Below are positions 38,601-49,800 of a stretch of 64,000 nt of DNA, one piece after another (within the stretch, counting starts at the first letter, position 1; each line of letters begins with the position of its first letter). Both the position numbers and the translations under genes were made by a program. The DNA is from Vitellaria paradoxa (taxonomy: Eukaryota > Streptophyta > Magnoliopsida > Ericales > Sapotaceae), in contig CM034233.1 of the NCBI GenBank assembly GCA_019916065.1, positions 1,488,001 to 1,552,000 on the forward strand, read 5' to 3'. The notes beneath the pieces were generated by a model, which searched no databases, was not told the DNA's origin, and saw only the letters and a program-made list of their open reading frames with translations.

Positions 38601-39242
38601 AAATTGTAACAGAATAATTTTGCAGCACGAGGGACGTTTTGAAGATTTAACATCAATTGGAGTTTTTAAACAACTCATTGAGAAGGCCATGGCATCAAAT
38701 TTTTATGATGCACTTCACTAATGAGAAGTTCTTGCATCTTCCAAGGCTAGATAAAACAAGTATTGCCATCAAACATATGAATTTAGCATGGATTTCATTC
38801 TGTGTGTCATAGTCCCATTACCATGAATTTTTAAACAACAGGGTAATTTATGCAAGCCAAGAAAGGTGGAAGCAAAAAGAAACAGAAAAACTATCCAGAA
38901 AATATGCAGACGACACACCTTCCCAACAGCAGCCGGCTTAGATTTTGCTGTTTTTGACCCGTTTGATAAAGCCCTGGATAATCGCGGAATCCCATCATCG
39001 ATATCATCCGCACTCATCCCATGTGAAATCGGATTTGCCTCTGGAAATGAAAATGGTTCTACACATTGTTTATACGTGGTTTCTCCAGCTGAAGATGGGG
39101 TTGGATTGCTATCCATATTGGCAACCATTGCACGAGATTGGTACACGATTCCAGAACCATAGTTAAAATGACCATTAGCCTGTGGAAAGCTTCCACTGCT
39201 TGAACCATTATCAGCGGATCTCCTTGAGCAAAGCCCACCCAT
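28247..39242 (-). CDS. PSI1: PSI1-type protein (PSK SIMULATOR 1), 12 coding exons with indels
   Basis: PSI proteins have DUF3475 and DUF668 domains and promote growth downstream of phytosulfokine signalling in Arabidopsis. Exons: 38,919-39,242, 37,065-37,394, 36,858-36,949, 36,656-36,746, 35,078-35,171, 34,011-34,109, 33,670-33,739, 32,809-32,903, 29,272-29,388, 29,003-29,079, 28,846-28,890 and 28,247-28,763. The protein starts MGGLCS, a likely N-myristoylation signal. Conserved stretches include DMDELLRIAAADK, YHELHALDRFEQDYRR, GLALHYANIITQIDTL, HHGFGWVGEWA and the end DVIDRVDTIRSL. Length would be about 640 residues, normal for the family. Exon 2 carries six single-base indels, exon 3 at least one and exon 6 one extra A in a poly-A run; the other exons are clean. 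As written the frame is broken, yet splice sites and residues are conserved, so consensus errors are as likely as pseudogenisation. Confidence 0.9.
30714..30736. repeat. T run followed by a long G run in a PSI1 intron
   Basis: A poly-T tract runs into about 21 consecutive G residues. A similar C run followed by T lies near 31,017-31,039, giving an inverted pair about 300 bp apart in the 3.4-kb intron. Such runs are error-prone in sequencing. Confidence 0.85.
32552..32611. repeat. Compound CT/CA microsatellite in a PSI1 intron
   Basis: About 14 CT units pass directly into about 15 CA units. No coding sequence. Confidence 0.95.
35490..35526. repeat. GA microsatellite
   Basis: A GC-rich GTGCGCGCGTGAG start leads into about 13 GA units and an ATGAGAGAGA tail, next to the LINE remnant. 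Confidence 0.9.
35560..36075 (-). mobile_element. L1-type LINE remnant (zf-RVT region) in a PSI1 intron
   Basis: On the minus strand the sequence reads, with breaks, like the zf-RVT end of plant L1 retrotransposon ORF2: KVAFFSWGAG, then TTENLQ, then a GESIYLIFIHC-like segment with LWDLLLASFGVQWVNP, then VGWWGKR. Several stops and frame changes interrupt it. It lies between coding exons 4 and 5 of PSI1, in the same orientation as the gene. Limits are approximate; only the 3' third of ORF2 is visible. Confidence 0.65.
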
Positions 39243-39756
39243 TGTAACAGCAATGCCAAATATTAATTCATATTTGTGTCAAGGTTTCCATACAAAACTG
39301 AAAGTTTGAACCATTTTCAAATGCCTAAAGAACCTTTTACTAACTAAATAGAAGTCAGGGTGAAGTGATTGGCAGCAAATCAAATTCCTACTCAATCAGT
39401 TAATCGCAATACATAGCCGACTGAACCCGAACCACATTAACCCGTCTTCCGTCATTCCAATCATCACTGAAATCCCACCAAAATGCAAGTCAACGAACAA
39501 GCAGAAGCCCAAAGGAAAATAAAAAGAGCAAAAACCATTTGCCTAACAAATAAAATAAACCAAGAAATAGTCAATTGAGGAGCAAATAATAAAATTAGCA
39601 AATGAACCCAAAAGATGGGGCAGATTAGTCAGAAAGAAATCTCCATAATCACAATCAAATTCTAAATAAAAATGCACCTGATGGACCATATCCTAAACCA
39701 AAACTTGTGTATAATCATAAACTTATAACAATCGCACACACGTATATATTACTTAC

Positions 39757-39951
39757 CCAGCAAAAGAAAGATGAAGACGATGTTGGATCTGTGAGGAGAT
39801 AGTGCAGATTCTGGGCTGTGTTTTTACGAGGGAAAGCGATATTGTGATAGCTATGAGATCGCCGAGAGAGGCGAAGAGAGGGGAGAGAGGTGGAGCAGCG
39901 AGCACAGGAAGTGGACCGCCAATGAACCCGACCCACACGCACTGTTAGGCG

Positions 39952-39986
<35 letters not shown>

Positions 39987-40033
39987 CCTCCTTCTTTGCC
40001 GTCAAAGGCACTGACGGCCAGAGACACACACGG

Positions 40034-40075
<42 letters not shown>

Positions 40076-40105
40076 CCTCTCCCGGTCAAACACCCAAACT
40101 CGCCT
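39757..40105 (-). promoter_or_regulatory. PSI1 untranslated first exon and GA-rich leader/promoter
   Basis: On the minus strand, CTG|GTAAGT at 39,757/39,756 is a strong splice donor, and the sequence upstream of it is GC-richer and transcript-like, so an untranslated first exon probably ends here and joins the coding exon that starts near 39,250. Two long (GA)n tracts, complements of 39,955-39,982 and 40,037-40,073, lie just upstream. GAGA tracts at plant promoters are known sites for BPC proteins; a role here is inference. Confidence 0.5.
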
Positions 40106-42728
40106 CTCTCTGAAATCCTAACCATGGTCAAGGTTTGAGTCACCCTTTTACCTACTCCTTTCACACGATGTAAACCCAGACTCTTCATACCATTCGCATT
40201 TATGGCGCGTTACGTCACCCCAACTCTGTTTAATTAAATTAACATCAGTTTTAAATTTTGACATGATTTTTTTTTTTTTTTTTTTTACTGTAGGTAAATT
40301 TTGACATGATTTGTTTTGCAGTACATCTGGATTTTTACTTTGCAGCAAACAGCAAGGTAAATGAAAATAGGAATTTTAAAATGTCAACAGAAATATATAA
40401 TTCTAATTTAATTTTTAAAATTTCTTAAAATTTTATATTATTTTATATCCATTGCATGTGAAGTTCCCCTGAATCCTTCAATAAATTCATAATCTAAATA
40501 CATTATTGTAAGCATAAAAAAATCCTTCGTTTTTGTTATCAATAATTATGGTATTTAAAATTTCAAAAAATCAACTTTTGAGGTTGATGTGATATAGAAA
40601 TGATAGACAAATTTTAATTAGAGAAATTTAAAAATTTTTAAAATTTTTTGAATTTTTTTTACTTCCAAACGGACTCATGTCAAATTATACAAAGAGACAA
40701 CAACAATAAACTATTCAATAAATAGTTAGAAATCAGGAGGCGAACTCAGTGAGGTCGTTTCACAATTTAAAAATTAAAAAAAAGGTTTCAATTTTTGCAA
40801 AAATTGCTAGAAATTTTGCAAAAATTAGAAAAAAATTGAGAAAAATTAATAAAAGATAGTAAAAATTGAAAAAAATTTGATAAAAATCTGTAAAACTAGA
40901 GGAATCAGACATTCCAATATTTGTAATTAGTAAGGACAAAATTAAATTTTTAAGTTAAATAAGGGTAGAATAGCAAAAATACAATTTAGAGAAAATCTTA
41001 ATGGTAATGAAAAAAAATATAATTTAAAAAAAATGACAAAATTAATAAAATCTTAATATAGTTTTTTACATTAGTAAGGGATTTACCCTTTACTGGGCAG
41101 TTGATGGATCGGGCAACATGAGAAACAGTGTTCCCCCAACTTTGAAAGGAAGTCCAGTGACTACGCCGCCTGTTTATTTATGAATACTAGCGGCAATATT
41201 CGTGCGATTTAAATTTTTATAAACTACTAATATTAAAAATTAAAAATATTTTTAAAACAATCAAAGTAAACATTTATCTTAAAAATTTGTTAATAATCAT
41301 ACATCGGCAGAAAACCCATCACCTGAATCGCACAAGTAAGAGATAAAAGTAGCAGTCAGAATATATTTTACTTTTTGTTTCATTCGTTCTTAAAAAAAAA
41401 AAAAAAGAGATTCTAGTTTTAATTAAAAAAAACAAAACAAAGCAAAACGAAAAAGTTATAAACTATACACTAATATACATGCAGTATTATATACATGTAA
41501 TAACATACTTGTAAATTTTTTATATTTAGAAAGAAAATTGGAGAAATTTACAGTGATCCAAAAGTTTTTGAAGTGATGTACAGGTGTGTGTAAAAAGAAA
41601 CAAAATTGAGGAACAAAATGGTTGAATTGAACCTAAAATTTTTTTCAGTAATAGATGAGAGTACTATGCAGAGAGAGGAATTTGATGAAAATGACTGTTG
41701 AATTTCATTTTTTAATTTGTTGTTAATGACCCTTTTTAATAAAGCCTTTTATTATTGTTCATTTTAGGTGATGGTGTGGGAGTAATGCGTGGAAATAGAG
41801 GAGCAGGAATATTATGCATAGAGAAAAGAGATTTAATGACATTTTTTATATATTTTTTTATGGGTTGGAGTACTGTGTAGAAATAGAAGATAGAGGAATT
41901 TGTTTCAAAAGAAAAATTCTATAAAAAAAATAAAAAAGATAATGAAGAGTAAAGAAACATGTCACATAAAATGAGGATAAAGAAGAGGATGAGAGAGAAA
42001 CATCATAATTTTAATATTAATATAAATAAGTGTATTGTTATAATGTGGCGAAAGAAAGCGATAATCATATCATGCTTTTTGAATGAATTCTAAAATAGTA
42101 TTACGTCTTCCAGCTCCTCCAATTAAACAAATAAACCAGTCAAATGTCATTTTTAGCATTGAATTAGCTAGGAGTGAAACAATGTTATTTAATGTAACCA
42201 ATCTTTTTACTAGGAACCAACGACTAGAAGCTGACAAGAACAAATAAAATAAGCTAATTTACTTTTGTTTTATATTGGCATTTAAAATGTTTCTACGGCT
42301 TTTCTGTAAGGGGTTATTTTGGGTCTATTTGATGTATCAAAAATTTTTGAAAATTTATAAAATTTATTTATTTTTTTTTACAGTATAAATTACAAATAAT
42401 AAATTATCTCATTTTATCTCATTTTAGTTAATTCAAACACGTTGTGTGTAAAATTTTATCAATTTTATATATCAACTTGACATGTGTCATATTTTTTAGA
42501 TGTTTAGTAAAAATTAAAAAATTGGTAAAAGTTGGTCAAAATTAAAGAAAATTAGTAAAAATTAATTTTGTATTTGGTGGAGAAAATTTGAGAAAGCTTG
42601 AGAAAATTAATAAAATTAATTTTTTTAACAAAATTTGGTAAATCAAACACACTAATTATTTTCTATCTTGTTGCTTAAAAAACAAAAAATAACGTTATTT
42701 AATCAACTCATCCTTCCTAGTCCTTGGG
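40106..42728. other. AT-rich intergenic stretch with decayed inverted-repeat elements
   Basis: No gene seen. Words such as AAAATTTGTCAAA, AGATAAAATGAGATAA and ATTTATAAAATTT recur on both strands, and phrases like CCAAACGGACTC (40,664) look like MITE ends. A T run lies at 40,269-40,286. Individual borders are too worn to assign. Confidence 0.4.
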
Positions 42729-42850
42729 AAGGGGTAGGTCCAGTGCAGTGCACAGTCCTGCGCACCTACATACCGTTGGATGATTTGTTATTGTTTGATC
42801 AGACAGTACATAGGTGTTCAAGACGGTGTACTGCACCGGACCTACCCCTT
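42729..42850. mobile_element. Near-perfect hairpin MITE of 122 bp
   Basis: The first half (AAGGGGTAGGTCCAGTGCAG and on) is the reverse complement of the second half (ending CACCGGACCTACCCCTT) over about 45 bases per arm with few mismatches, leaving a loop of about 30 bases. Transcripts from either strand would fold into a stem like a precursor small RNA. Short TCCTT words flank both ends and may be a target duplication. Confidence 0.75.
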
Positions 42851-43462
42851 CTATCCTTCCTAACTCCTTTGCATTTTTTTTTTTTCTTTTTACTTTTAGA
42901 TACAAAAATAATAAAAATTTATAACTGACAACAAATAAATAAATGGGGGGTTTGGTTGACAAAAATTTAGTAAAAAAAATAGTAAAATACATAAATTGAT
43001 ATAAAATGATATGTGTAAAATTTAATTGAAAAAAATATTAAAAATTTGATAAAAATTAATAAATTTAATTAATTTTATCTAACCAAACATCAAACCTGGA
43101 ATTTAATTCAATAATGAACGGTGGGAAATTCATGACTAAACACATAGTCAATGTGATTACCGTTGCTGCCAAAATTCAGTTCCCTACACAATTGTCAACT
43201 CCAGTGCCCGGTCAAATTTATATGCAATATCGAAGTACCTATCATCATTTTGTAAATGCTAGTATGTAAGAGTGATAAAAAGTAAGATAAAATGAGATAA
43301 GTTATGAGTTTATAATTTTGTAATGATGAAAAGTGAATAATTTTTAAAAATTTTTAGATTTTTTTAGCAAATCAAACGTAACTTCTATATAAATATACAC
43401 ACAATATAGACACATTAGAGCGACGAAAAATAACGAAAAATACAATCTAAGTAATTTTTTAA

Positions 43463-43802
43463 TGTTTGGCGTGCAACCACTAAACACATTTTTCAAAGAC
43501 GCATAGTGAAACTTTTTAACTTTTGCATCAATTTTTTAAAGAGAAAAGTCGTCTAAACGGTTTTTTTTTTTTTTTTTTTTTTTTGTCTATAAGAATGGTT
43601 TTATGTCAAAATTTATTGAAACTTGTTGAAAAGTTTTAGCGATTTGTAAAAAAATTTATTAAAATTTGTAAAAGGTTATTAAGATATGTAGATATATATA
43701 AATTTATAAAAATTTCACTAAGTACGAGAAATACAAAATATGTTGGAGAATTTTAAAAATTTTCAGAAATTTTCAGTTATTTTTATCACACCAAACGCCC
43801 CC
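43463..43802. mobile_element. MITE-like element, about 340 bp
   Basis: Begins TGTTTGGCGTGCAACC and ends ATCACACCAAACGCCCCC, imperfect inverted ends. It contains a long T run (43,561-43,584) and repeated AAAATTTGTAAAA-like words. A related but more worn block lies at about 44,755-45,050. Confidence 0.4.
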
Positions 43803-45226
43803 ATAATTAGCGTGATGATATTATCGAATTAATAATATATTGCTGGGGCACATGTTAAGGCAATTGAAAACATTAATTATATATGAATCTATTTTAACAT
43901 TAGTTTCTGCTTTTTTTAAATAATTTTCAAAACTAATTAGTAAACTATTAAAAAAAAGAATTTAACCTCGAGAGATTCACTCCCTAGGCCAAACCAATTA
44001 GTAAACTATTAGGCTAGTAAAAATTAAGTACTAAATGCATCTAATTAATAAATGTAATTAAATGCACAATGTTAGAATAAAAACCAAGGTAATAAATGCT
44101 CATTTGCCAAAAACTCTTTTAAATTGGTTAATCAAATAAAACAATACTATCAATAAATAATAGTGCATTAAATGTGCTCTAACTCCATAAGTTATTGTTC
44201 TACTTATCGCCCAAATAATTAGACAACTATACAAATTTTAATAGTCATTTGTTCACCAAACAACCATTAAAAATCAATAAAAACATGTATGTAATAATAT
44301 TTAGTATTTTTTCATCCATAACTTATTAAAGTACAAAATATTATTGCTATTTATTAGTTTTTAATGAGTATCCTGAGATCACTTATTATTACACGTAATA
44401 AAATTATAGAAAATAAGTTTTATTAAAGTCAAAATAGCCATGAGTTTTGTACAAAATCTAAGTTGATAGACACCGCAAGAGACTAGGATAATTGTTGCTA
44501 TCATTCAAGGTAGCAGCTGTAAAAACAGTAAATGAGTTTTATAAACTCTAATAGTATGAATATAATCAAATGTCCACTGAATAAGTGTGAATAACACCAG
44601 TTATGAGTGATCTATATCAGCGTGTATATAATAGTTTCCAAATTTTGAGTAGTAATCAAAAAATTATGACACGCTCATGATCATTATATTGCTCCATAGT
44701 ATTATTTACAATTATGGAGGCATTAAAGAGTTTAGCCAATAAATTATTTTTTTTGGGAAATGGATAGTTTTAATCAAAATTGTCGTCCGTTCAAACGATT
44801 TTTAGTAGGAACTTTTTAACTTCTTTTGTTATAACTTTTTGAGAATTATAGAAACTTTTTGAGAATTATACTAAAGCTATTAGAATTTGTAAAAATTTTA
44901 TTGAGATTTGTACAAATTTCTTGATATTTATAAATATATATATAATTTAACGTAGTTTAAGGTAAAAAAAATTTGATAAAGAATTATACAATTTTTTTAG
45001 AATTTTTAAAATCTTTTAGAATTTTTTACTCCAAACTTTATAGATGTTAAATAATGATCATATTTAGTTATATTATGATGTTTGAATATCACAATATTCA
45101 TTCCAATGCCCAATTCCAATGCTAAAGCAACTTATGCATTTCGATAGAACAAACAACGTAACGGCAAGATAGCATAAGAATGTGCATTTCAAGAATAAAG
45201 TGTAATAATCATCAATGTCATTTAAT

Positions 45227-45574
45227 GGCTACGTTTGGCATAAAAAAAACACTTAAAATCTCTATAAATCTCTAACAACTCTTTTATTTTAATTTTTTCG
45301 CCATTACTAATTTCAATATTTCGCTAAAAAAAAAAAATCTGAGAGTAGATTATCCGAATGTATAAATTTTTTATACAATCATATTATTCGTGTCGAGAGT
45401 TTTCAAACGAGTACCATTGTCGCTATTTTTTGTGAATTTTTTTAAATCCATGGAAACGGATTTGGCAAATTGTTCCCACAGTTTACGAATTTTCAGAAAA
45501 AAGTAGCACCAAAATCAACTCCAAACTACATTTTATCTCAATTTATCTTATTTTTTCTTGCGTCAAACTGGGCC
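45227..45574 (-). mobile_element. Tourist-like MITE, family member 1
   Basis: About 348 bp, starting GGCTACGTTTGGCAT and ending GCGTCAAACTGGGCC, flanked by AAT on both sides, a three-base duplication as in PIF/Harbinger-type MITEs. Its sequence is the reverse complement of 61,856-62,213 over nearly its whole length, including the GTCGCTATTTT and TTTCGACACGA-like blocks. No coding capacity. Confidence 0.7.
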
Positions 45575-46031
45575 AATATAGCATACATGTAATTGCCTAT
45601 ATAACTAAGTATAAGTTTGTGATTTAGATTATGGTGTAAATTAAGATCGTACTTGTATTAATATATTTAAAATGAAAAGATTTTATATTATTTTTTAAAG
45701 AGAATTGTTCAAACATAATACTTTAGTTTGAATGGGCTTTGACAAAAGATTTAAACAATTCAATATGATAACAATGAATTTAAAATTACCATAAAAAATA
45801 ATTATTTAAAATTTTCATAATAGTCACTCTACTATTTTAAAATTAGCGGTGCTACTACTCTAATTATAATTATTAGAAATTTTTAATATATTATTACATA
45901 AATGAACCATCTTATTTATATTCTGGTTCAATTCAATTTAAATTTAATTGATTTGAAATGCATACTTATCCAAACAGAGCTTAATAAAATTTGTTTAGTT
46001 TAATTAATTTTGTGTTTCCTGGTGTTATAGA

Positions 46032-46189
46032 GGATTGGTTTGGAGTAAGAAAAAATGAGATAAATTGTGGTTTGGAGAGAGTTCGTAATGCGTGCAGTGA
46101 GAGAAAAAAGTTGATGTGATATAAAATTAACAGAGATTTATAGAGATTTTCAGAGATTTACAGCAAAATATGGCATGCCAAACGCAGCC
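46032..46189. mobile_element. Shortened relative of the Tourist-like MITE
   Basis: Starts GGATTGGTTTGGAGTAAG and ends GGCATGCCAAACGCAGCC. It shares GAGATAAATTGTGGTTTGGA and the AGAGATTTATAGAGATTT end block with the family members at 45,227 and 61,856, but lacks the middle. Confidence 0.55.
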
Positions 46190-46689
46190 AGAGACTCATA
46201 CTTATATTTGTATTAGGTTTGTTAAAATTTCAAATTGGCTAGTTTATTTTATAAGAACAGAGACCGAAAGAAAAAAATTAAATTTTAACAATCTAGTTGA
46301 GCATTAGTAACATGACTACCCTTAAGCATTCGAATTCAATTTAAATTATTTGTTAAGTAGTCGAACATGGTGACTATACCTTAAGTAATGTACTCGTTTG
46401 ATATTTTTTATATAATTAAAATACAATGTTTTCATATTTTATATTTAAAAGTTATGTAACAATTTTTTTTTGAACTCAATAATTACTCTTTGAATTATTA
46501 TGTCACATAACAAAAAAATATATATATTTAAACTATCACATGATTTAATTTATTAAAATATCTCATGATTAAATGTAATAACATTAAAGTAGTAATAATA
46601 TAGTAGTAAATTATAATAATTTATCCTTTAATAAATTATATAGCATTTCTCCTAAACCCGTTATAAACAAATTATATTCGGGTTAAACC

Positions 46690-46865
46690 GTCACAACACA
46701 CGACCCGATTCCCCAAGCTCCTAAACCCGCCCATTTGCATTGCCTATTTGGAAGTTGGAGTCGGGGAGAGAGAGAGATCGGAAGCTGTTTTGGTGTTCCT
46801 TCCGATTGGATTGAAACGACTATTGCTCATTCAATTCGCTTGATCTCTGGTTCCGAGCTGCAATC
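46690..46865 (+). promoter_or_regulatory. 5' leader and core promoter area of the AP-1 sigma gene
   Basis: A GC-richer stretch after AT-rich intergenic DNA contains a GAGAGAGAGA tract (46,768-46,777) and ends at CTGCAATC before the ATG. No clear TATA box is close by, which suits a housekeeping gene. The start site is not determinable. Confidence 0.4.
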
Positions 46866-49800
46866 ATGGTAAATCCTAAGAAATTCTCGTACAATCTTCT
46901 TCTGCTTCTTTGTTTTTTGATTTTCTTTCCCTTTTTGCTTGACCAATACATGTGTATGTATGTGTTTGGTCAAAACACTGATCCGTGAGATTGCACAGGT
47001 AATTCAAAATTTCGAGATCTGAATTTATGTTCGTTGTGATTGTTGGATCTGGAGACTCGAGCTGTTTTTTTTAGTTATGGATGTTTGGTGTATTTTTTAT
47101 CGTTTCGTTTTGGATTTCCTTTTATTTGGTTATAGTGCACCCATATACTGCTTGTGCCCGTTTCTTCATTTCTGAGTTTTGATCAATCCAAACCCAAAGT
47201 TTGGGCATTTTTGTTGTTAACAACCGATGTTATAGATCTATTTCCTTATTTTATTGGCAAGAAAATGAGTAGGTATTTCTCGGAAAATCCTTTAGTTAGG
47301 ATAGTAAATCGACAAGTTTCAGTAATTTATTCACCCATCCTTTCCGTTGCCCTAACAACAACCGTTTTTCTTCATTTCTGATCAATCCAAACCCAAAGTT
47401 TGGGCATTTTTGTTGTTAACAACCCATGTTATAGATCTATTTCTTTATTTTATTGGCAAGAAATGAGTAGGTATTTCTCGGAAAATCCTTTAGTTAGGAT
47501 AGTAAATCGACAAGTATCAGTAATTTATTCACCCATCCTTTCCGTGGCCCTAAACAAATTTGGGATCCAAACATAGCGCCCCCCCCCCCTCGCCCCCAAA
47601 AAAAAAAAAACATATGCTAAATGAGAACAAATAGATGGAAGGTTCAAGGTGCCACTGATCCTCTCACACTCTGTCTTGAAGTTTAGATTTCATTTAATCT
47701 TTATATCTTGAGCAAGCTATGGCTTACAAATTGTTTTCCATCTAGTATGTGAAACACAAGATGCTACAAGTGGATTGCTAATATCTTCAATCTTTTGTTT
47801 ATTCAACTATCTATTTATATACATTGTATACATGCTCTTTTTTAATTCAGCTATGCGAAAGTTATAACATATGCTAGAATTTGGGCTTTTTTCACTTATT
47901 CTTCTTGATCTTCCTTTTGTTATTCAATATCAGTCTCGTTAGAATTGTATGACATCTGAATAACAAAATCATTTTACTGAACATTTTTCTTGTTATGCCG
48001 TTGATGGAGGTATTTATTTCCCTTACAACTATTTGCTACTAAGTTGTAATTTTGAAAGGAGATGTCTTGCATCCAATGCTTTATTGTTTGAGATGATAGA
48101 ATAACTATGCATGTGCGTCCTTAATCTTCCTTTTGTTTGGCACAACCTTTCCTAAGCGTGGTTAAAGGAGTAGAGTTGTGGTGGATAGCTGATAGTCAGC
48201 ATAAAATTTTGCCAGAACCCTTATGAACATGCATAAAAATGTGTAGAGTTGAGGTAACATTTGCTATTGGGTGGGCTGAGAATGGGCAGGAGGCGCTGTT
48301 CGGTGATAAATAAGTAAGGATTCTTGCATGTTGGGCGAGTACAAATAAAGAAGTTAGTTCAAAACATTAAACTTAGGTTAGCCACTTGAATATAGCAAGA
48401 TTTATGAGTAAAGGGATAGAATTAGTAAAAATTTTGATTAGAAGAGTAAGCATAGCCTGCTTACAAGAAATTAAATGGGTGGTATCAAAAGTAAAAGAAT
48501 TAGAAAATAATGGTCATAAGCTATACTATAGTGGTAAAGATAGATAGAAATGAAGTAGGAATAGTGGTAGATAAAGATTTAAAACAAGATATTGTAGCTT
48601 TTAGAATATAATTAATAAAGCAAAAACAAATACAACTAGATAATGAGGATGAGTTTTAGACAAAGCTTATGTTAGAGTACCTAGACATTTGATTTGGTGG
48701 ACATTGAGAAAGAAAGGTGTCACTTATAACTATATTGAGAAAGAAATGCGGACACGAGTAGAAGTTTTTTTTAAAAAATGTTTTACATTGAAACATACAA
48801 ATCCTTAGTTATGGATGATTTGACAAGACAAATACAAGAAGATTGACTGTTTTTTGCCCCTCAAGGCAAATCTAGTACTGCCTGCTTGTTCTTTCTGAAA
48901 ATAATTTTTACTTGTGGGAAATAATTTTCTAGTTTAATGAGATATGTAATATGTTTAGTGATTTCAATAACATTATGTCCTTGCTAGAATAATATTATGG
49001 CTTGTGTTTCACACATATAAGTGTGAAGAGTACAGAGGACACTTGCCAATCTGTTTGTTTTATTTCTTTTCATTTTGTACATGGGTTGCATCCCCTTGAT
49101 GCTTCTTTTCATTTCTAACTGTTTCTAATGCCCCTGAAAATGGTTGAATGCTTAGCGTATGATCTCCTGTTTATGTTCCAGATTCATTTTGTGCTTCTGA
49201 TTAGCCGGCAAGGAAAGGTGAGGTTGACGAAGTGGTATTCACCTTATTCCCAGAAGGAAAGAACTAAGGTAACTTTAATTTTGCAAATTTTAACCATCTG
49301 AGAGTTTCTAATTCTTGGAGATGCCCTTACATGCCAAGTGTTTCTCCTCTCTCTCTCTCTCTATCTCTCTGCTTTTTTGGGGGGTGTGGAGTTGGGATGG
49401 GGGGGCTTGGGGATTAAGGATTCAGGTAATGCATAATCTAATAACTAATGAAAACAGCATCTGAGAGAAGATACGTAATAACTTAAAATGTCAACATTGT
49501 TTTTGTTCAAGTTGTCTTTTGAAGCAAGCTGATCATCTATGTGGAACTAAGGAGTTGTCATTGTAATGATATGATACTGTGAAATTATGTTTTGGCATAT
49601 AATTGATTATCTGTGATTTCAGATGGTTAGACTATGTGAAATTAATTTGTGCAATATGTCATATATAGCTTTCCTGAAGTGATGTGCATTTCATTTATCA
49701 CTGAAATGTTATGGTTATGGATGCACAATTTGTATAGGTCATCCGAGAGCTCAGTGGTTTAATTCTCACACGAGGCCCAAAACTTTGCAACTTTGTGGAG

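Noticed and set aside
39715..40188. 157-codon minus-strand frame rich in RERERE
   Set aside because: It is the translation of GA microsatellites in the PSI1 leader, not a protein domain.
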